A program made the translations under genes and the position numbers. A stretch of DNA of 64,000 nt. It comes from Liolophura sinensis. Taxonomy: Eukaryota > Mollusca > Polyplacophora > Chitonida > Chitonidae. Below are positions 58,491 to 64,000 of the stretch, piece by piece. Each line of letters opens with the position of its first letter. Positions within the stretch are counted from its first letter, which is position 1. The DNA lies in NCBI RefSeq assembly GCF_032854445.1, contig NC_088302.1, positions 3,777,338 to 3,841,337 of the forward strand. Direction: 5' to 3'. Under the pieces are notes generated by a model. The model saw only the letters and a program-made list of their open reading frames with translations, had not been told where the DNA came from and ran no database searches.

Positions 58491-58800
58491 ATATATCAAC
58501 TGTACCTTTTGTCGTCATAGGACATATTCGTATACCATTCAACTATACCTTCTGGCGTCATAGCACACTTTCGTATACCAATCAACTATACCTTCTGGCG
58601 TCATACCACACTTTCGTATACCAATCAACTATACCTTCTGGCGTCATAGCACACTTTCGTATATCAATCAACTATACCTTCTGGCGTCATAGCACACACT
58701 CGTATACCAATTAAGTATACCTTCTGGCGTCATAGCACACATTTGTATACCAATCAACTATACCTTGTGGTATCACAGCAAACATTCGTATACCAATCAA
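58491..58800. repeat. 43-bp tandem repeat, about 7 copies
   Basis: The unit is 'accaatcaactataccttct' 'ggcgtcatagcacactttcg' 'tat'. End copies are more diverged. Confidence 0.88.
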
Positions 58801-59007
58801 CATAATGGTATATCAACTATAATCCATGACCACGTTCAACACAAACCACCAAAGTAAGTACATAAAATACAAACTTAGGACGGAGTCATGTAAATAAAAA
58901 CAGTAAACAGTTTGCATTGATAATGTAAAGAGGTTGAGAATGTTCTGTATTGGTAAATTTAATTAGTAACCAAATCCTGTGGTATAGATTGTATGTATGT
59001 GAAATGT

Positions 59008-59115
59008 GATGACAACACAGCATTTTGAGTAATCCAAGACCAGTGACGTCCATTAAATTGCAGTTAACCTCACTGCATTTTTACCTAATTCTGCCATGGT
59101 GCTAGGGGGCGTGTA
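59008..59115. repeat. Dispersed-repeat copy
   Basis: 'acaacacagcattttgagta', 'agttaacctcactgcatttt' and 'gccatggtgctagggggcgt' match in order the sequence near 38975-39098 in an intron of the SRCR gene. The family was not recognised. A short CTCAA repeat follows at about 59247. Confidence 0.6.
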
Positions 59116-59472
59116 ATTTGTATCGCTATACGCTGTATGTCTTAATTATAATGTAATACTTTTATAATTTTAACTTGTCGCCTGTATCTAGTTATCAGTA
59201 ACATCCCTTAAGCTCGGTATACAAGAGAGCTTAGGACGCGACTTAACTCAACTCAACTCAACTCAACTGGTCGCACGAAGATGATCCCAGTCCCTGATGG
59301 CCGTGCGACTTGAAGATTCACCGGCATACACCGTAACGAATGCAGAGTCCTTATTTTCTAATTCTTAAAGTTAAATTCTGTAAGAATTTTTTTAATCCAA
59401 GTTTTCATATCTTCGGTAAACGTTGTAATTATAAATACGTTCCCCGCGGCAATAAAGTCTTGGTCTTGAAAA

Positions 59473-59735
59473 CAAGTTTACTGCAATAATATGGACGGCC
59501 GAGTTTACTGCAATAATATGGACGACTGAGTTTACTGCAATAATATGGACGACTGCAATAATATGGACGGCCGAGTTTACTGCAATAATATGGACGACCG
59601 AGTTTACTGCAATAATATGGACGACCGAGTTTACTGCAATAATATGGACGACCGAGTTTACTGCAATAATATGGACGACCGAGTTTACTGCATTAATATG
59701 GACGACCGAGTTTACTGCATTAATATGGACGACCT
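59473..59735. repeat. 27-bp tandem repeat, about 10 copies
   Basis: The unit is 'gagtttactgcaataatatg' + 'gacgacc'. As 27 is divisible by 3 it is open as a nine-residue repeat (NMDDRVYCN); this is read as non-coding. Confidence 0.88.
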
Positions 59736-60530
59736 ACGTATGAATGTATACGTAGAGAGCCTGTGTTGTTACGTGCCATGAACGAGCGACACTTTTAGTA
59801 GTAACTATGAGTTAAAGTAAACGGACTATATTTCATAAGTTGTGGTTGATCAAAACCATGTATCTAAACTGCGATATACCTGGTGAGGTTTCAGGGAAAT
59901 TAGGCAGGATTATGGAGCAGGGGGCCACTGAGATGCTGGACACTGGGCACTCGGATCATATTTACAAGTGATTCATGTCCGTCGTGACAGGGGTAATTAA
60001 TTTCTCTGTATTTGATGAGGTATTTTAGTCACAAAGTAAGCGCAGCACCTTTTCATGATCACAGCTGGGTTTGAACCTGCCATCTGACTGCTCAGATTGA
60101 TCGACTGGGACGAGCACACGGCTAATACAATGGACACAGTGAAGCACCGCCATACCACAATAAAGTACAATGAAGATTAAATAAGTAAACATCCAAAAGC
60201 TCTTGTCATTACAGCCTACTGATGACACCTTCCTCGTCTGCTCTTGTGCATGCGGAAAGACGTTTTTCAGTTACCGTTTGAGAGCCAGTTTCATTGATTG
60301 TCCAGTACAATTTCACTGTCTGATCGTGACCTATTGAAAGTAGGTCAGCATATTTTTATTATTATCTGTATTCACTCGACCAGGTAAAACATAACTGACC
60401 AACTGACATTTTTAGCATTTCCACTGATTAATTTCGTTTTGTATGACCTGTTACAATTACTGTGGTTGCGATGTCGCCTGTTCGAACATAGTTCCAGAAG
60501 GATTGGCAAAGGTTGTACACTAAGGGGAAG
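59736..60530. other. Non-coding stretch with a possible SINE remnant
   Basis: Near 60060-60130 on the minus strand, 'ggcaggttcaaacccagctg' resembles a B box, with a weak A-box-like stretch upstream. It is too degraded for more. Confidence 0.35.
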
Positions 60531-60682
60531 GTATGTGTGTGAGGGAGGGATGGGTGGGTGAGTGTGTGTGGAGGAATGTGTGTGTGGGGGAAGGGTGGGT
60601 GGGTGAATGTGTGTGGAGGAATGTGTGTGTGTGGGGGAAGGGTGGGTGGGTGAATGTGTGTGTGTGTGTGTGTGTGAGGGAG

Positions 60683-60756
<74 letters not shown>

Positions 60757-61043
60757 AGGTATGTGTGTGTGAGGGAAGGGTGTGTGTGTGTGTGTGTGGA
60801 GGTATGTGTGTGTGAGGGAGGGATGGGTGGGTGTGTGTGTGTGAGGAGGTATGTGTGTGTGAGGGAGGGGTGTGTGCGTGTGTAAGGATGTGTGTGTGAG
60901 GGAGAGGTGGGTGTGTGTGTGAGGAGGTATGTGTGTGTGTGAGGGAAGGGTGGGTTGGTGATTGTGTGAGTGTGCGAGGTGATATGGATGTGTGAGGGAG
61001 GGGTGGATGGGTGAGTGTGTGAGGAGGTATGTGTCTGTGAAGG

Positions 61044-61139
<96 letters not shown>

Positions 61140-62285
61140 AGGTATGTGTCTGTGAGGGAGGGGTGGGTGAGTGAGTGTGTGAGGCGGTATGTGTCTGTGA
61201 AGGAGAGGTGGGTGGGTATGTGTGTGTGTGTGTGTGTGTGAGGAGGTATATGTCTGTGAGGGAGAGGTGGGTGGGTGAGTGTGTGAGGAGGTATGTGTGT
61301 GAGGGAGGGGTGGGTGGGTGAGTGTGTGAGGAGGTATGTGTGTGTGAAGGAGGGGTGTGTGTGTGTGTGTGTGTGTAAGGAGGTATGTGTGTGTGAAGGA
61401 GGGGTGGTGGGTGTGTGTGTGAGGAGGTATGTGTGTGTGTGAGGGAGGGTGGATGAGTGAGTGTGTGAGGAGGTATGTGTCTGTGAAGGAGGGGTGGGTG
61501 TGTGTGTGTGTAAGGAGGTATGTGTGTGTGAAGGAGGGGTGGTGGGTGTGTGTGTGAGGAGGTATGTGTGTGTGTGAGGGAGGGTGGATGAGTGAGTGTG
61601 TGAGGTGGTATGTGTGTGTGAGGGAGGGGTGGGTGGGTGAGTGTGTAAGGAGGTATGTGTGTGTGAAGGAGGGGTGGTGGGTGTGTGTGTGTGAGGAGGT
61701 ATGTTTGTGTGTGAGGGAGGGGTGGATGAGTGAGTGTGTGAGGAGGTATGTGTGTGTGAGGGAGGGGTGGGTGGGTGAGTGTGTGAGGAGGTATGTGTGT
61801 GTGAGGGAGGGGTGGGTGGGTGAGTGTGTAAGGAGGTATGTGTGTGTGAGGGAGGGGTGGGTGTGTGAGTGTGTTAGGAGGCACGTGTCTGTGAAGGAGA
61901 GGTGAGTGGGTATGTGTGTGTGTGTGTGTGAGGAGGTATGTATGTTTGTGTGGGAGGGGTGGGTGGGTGAGTGTGTGAGGAGGTATGTGTGTGTGTGTGT
62001 GAGGGAGGGGTGGGTGAGTGAGTGTGTGAGGAGGTATGTGTGTGTGAGGGAGGGGTGGGTGAGTGAGTGTGTGAGGAGGTATGTGTGTGTCAGGGAGGGG
62101 TGGGTGAGTGAGTGTGTGAGGAGGTATGTGTATGTGAGGGAGGGGTGGGGTGGGTGAGTGTGTGAGGAGGAATGTGTGTGAGGGAAGGGTGTGTGTGTGT
62201 GTGTATGTGTGTGAGGAGGTATGTGTCTGTGAGGGAGGGGTGGTTGGTGTGTGTTTGTGTGAGGAGGTATGTGTGTGTGAATGAA
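60531..62285. repeat. TG-rich minisatellite and microsatellite, 1.75 kb
   Basis: Tandem units of about 40-50 bp of the form 'gaggaggtatgtgtgtgtga' 'gggaggggtgggtgggtgag' 'tgtgt' alternate with pure TG tracts (near 60688-60752 and 61047-61135). It produces open frames up to 658 codons on the minus strand, rich in His, Thr and Pro. They have no domain and are not called. Confidence 0.92.
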
Positions 62286-63189
62286 GGGGATCATCTGCTC
62301 ATCTACGCGCACTCGCTCAAACTTGTAGCCGTAATCCTGACTGCTCAAACTTTGTGAAAAGATCTCCTCATTAAAATCTCACTTTTAGTGCTTTTATCCA
62401 CAAACTTTGTGAATTTTATGAAGAAAAATGTACTTGTAATCAGATGTTAAAATAGCTTTAATGAACTTCAACGAAAGTCCTTCATAATTTAAGTATTTAA
62501 AATGTTGTTTTGAAAGGAATGTAGCGATGTACGTACATATACTCAGTAATTTTTTTCAACCTTGCAGCAATAATGCCTGATACATCTATTTCAGCATCAA
62601 TACCCAAATCAAACATGACATTCTCAATAATACAATTGTAGACAGCCATCTTATACCCTATTACATACGGTATAGCTTGTAACACTAGGTTACACAGTTG
62701 GTCTCCTAACACAGTCATGTCCGACATACATAGAGGTACATAGATCCTGTACGTCATCAGACTACTTCATAATTCTGCTTATACGTACACACATTACACA
62801 GGCAAAATAACCTCTTAAGTGTCCGATGACCCCCTTCAGTGACTGTAGTACGCACAACAACGACTCAGGCCAATCGGCAGTGTCGTTTTAGAGGTTAGGT
62901 ATTAGGATGGTACAGGATGAGACACCCTCGGGCACTAATCCTCCTGTAAGCTACATAGCAATGCATCAAAACGAAGGCAACATAATCAGGTATACCTGGA
63001 TTTAAGTTTTCATCTTTGTTTACTTATAAATAGCCTTGTGGATATATTCTGTATAAAAAAAATACACCAAATTTCATCCCACTGTTATCATGAACTAAGG
63101 CTTGATTTGTTTTGAAAATACGTCTGGTGTTGCTTGATTTTTTATTTGTCAACGAAATCAGTCAAGATTTCAACCTAATTATAATTACT
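62286..63189. other. Non-coding stretch
   Basis: A minus-strand frame of 86 codons (62497-62757) looks somewhat protein-like but matches no family that I know. Confidence 0.4.
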
Positions 63190-63735
63190 TTGAAGATATG
63201 TTTTGTTATCCCCGACCTTGTCTCACCTATAAGCCATGAAGGACTTTGTGGACATGTATTGTTATCCCCGACCTTGTCTCATCTATATGCCATGAAGGGC
63301 TGAGGATATGTATTGTTATACACGACCTTGTCTCAACTGTAGCCCATGAAAGACTTTGTGGACGTATTGTTATCCCCGACCTTGTCTCACCTATATGCCA
63401 TGAAGGGCTTAGGACATGTATTTCTATCTCCAACGATGTCTCCCATATATGCCATGAAGGACCTTGTGGAGATGTTTTGATATCTCCAACCATTTCTCGC
63501 CTATATGATATGAAGGGTTGGGGACATTTATTGTTCTCTTCGACCTTGTCTCACCTATATCCCATGAAGGACCTTGTGGACATGTTATCCCTGACCTTGT
63601 CTCACCTATATCCCATGAAGGACCATGTGGACATGTATTGTTATCCCCGACCATGTCTCACCTATATCCCATGAAGGACCTTGTGGACACGTATTGTTAT
63701 CCATGATCATGTCTCACCTATATACCATAGAGGTG
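63190..63735. repeat. 56-bp tandem repeat, about 10 copies
   Basis: The unit is 'ccccgaccttgtctcaccta' 'tatgccatgaaggactttgt' 'ggacatgtattgttat'. Copy length varies by several bases in the middle of the array. Confidence 0.88.
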
Positions 63736-64000
63736 TTGTAATCCTTGGATTGGGTTTTGGTCTGAACATAAATCAACGCACATGTATAAGATTATTAATT
63801 ACAACAATTCCGCCCCAGTTTTACAACCGCCATAGTGATGATTTTTTATTTCCTCCCCACATATTCCAAGCCGTCGATGCAAAGTTTCTCTGGCGAGTAC
63901 CCACCTTTCACAAATCCCATTCCTCTCAACTCTCCCGTTTTGCTGCACTGATGAACTGATGTGTCACAACGGCATAAATACTCTAACCACTTTTATCTTC
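63736..64000. other. Window end, nothing recognised
   Basis: No feature seen. Confidence 0.5.

Noticed and set aside
60060-60130. A tRNA-like stretch on the minus strand.
   Set aside because: Only the B-box-like part is acceptable and no cloverleaf can be drawn; at best it is a decayed SINE.
60372-62348. A 658-codon minus-strand frame rich in His, Thr and Pro, and a shifted 454-codon frame.
   Set aside because: It is the translation of a TG/CA-rich minisatellite; open frames exist in several registers and no domain or splice pattern is present.
62497-62757. An 86-codon minus-strand frame with a protein-like composition.
   Set aside because: No family recognised and no splice or promoter context that I can defend.

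Overview
The window is eukaryotic, animal, intron-rich nuclear DNA. It contains degenerate copies of a tRNA-derived SINE whose 3' part (the 'gccgtcg.ataagtgaaat.ttcttgag' block followed by 'gcggcgtaaaacaccaatca' and an ATAA-type tail) I recall from molluscan genomes. A mollusc, perhaps a bivalve, is therefore the likeliest source; this rests on recall, not on a database search.

The only well-supported gene lies on the minus strand between 51731 and 19886. It encodes a very large scavenger-receptor cysteine-rich (SRCR) protein. I can place 26 SRCR domains on 29 exons, followed by one last exon with a Thr/Ser-rich stalk, a single transmembrane helix and a cytoplasmic tail carrying an FDNPLY sequence (an NPxY endocytosis-type motif) and two other tyrosine motifs. 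Nearly every domain is one exon of 309-354 bp flanked by phase-1 introns, so domains can be duplicated or skipped without breaking the frame. The sum is about 3,060 residues without the signal peptide, which is not found in the window. Domains 3-26 run as eight successive triplets of three recognisable classes (here called c, b, a), so the array seems to have grown three exons at a time. The last member of the last triplet is atypical. Three domains (1, 7, 17) are split by an internal intron, each at a different place. Domains 13, 15, 16 and 17, all between 32.1 and 36.1 kb, carry single-base frameshifts, while all the other domains are clean.

Layout: 1-6.5 kb, no gene, two SINEs; 6.5-9.2 kb, a 42-bp minisatellite whose end is inverted; 9.3-13 kb, SINE pieces and an internally deleted Tc1/mariner element; 13.1-18.2 kb, minisatellites of 14, 52, 47 and 33 bp; 19.2-51.7 kb, the SRCR gene, with a 4.1-kb 41-bp minisatellite in one intron, a 67-bp array in another, small foldback elements, and a 43-bp array of duplicated splice-donor regions beside the first mapped exon; 51.7-54.1 kb, one possible further SRCR exon fragment; 54-64 kb, no recognised gene, but 43-, 27- and 56-bp arrays, a long TA tract and a 1.75-kb TG-rich array.

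Most long open frames in this window are by-products of tandem repeats and not genes. No tRNA, rRNA, CRISPR or bacterial-type operon was seen.
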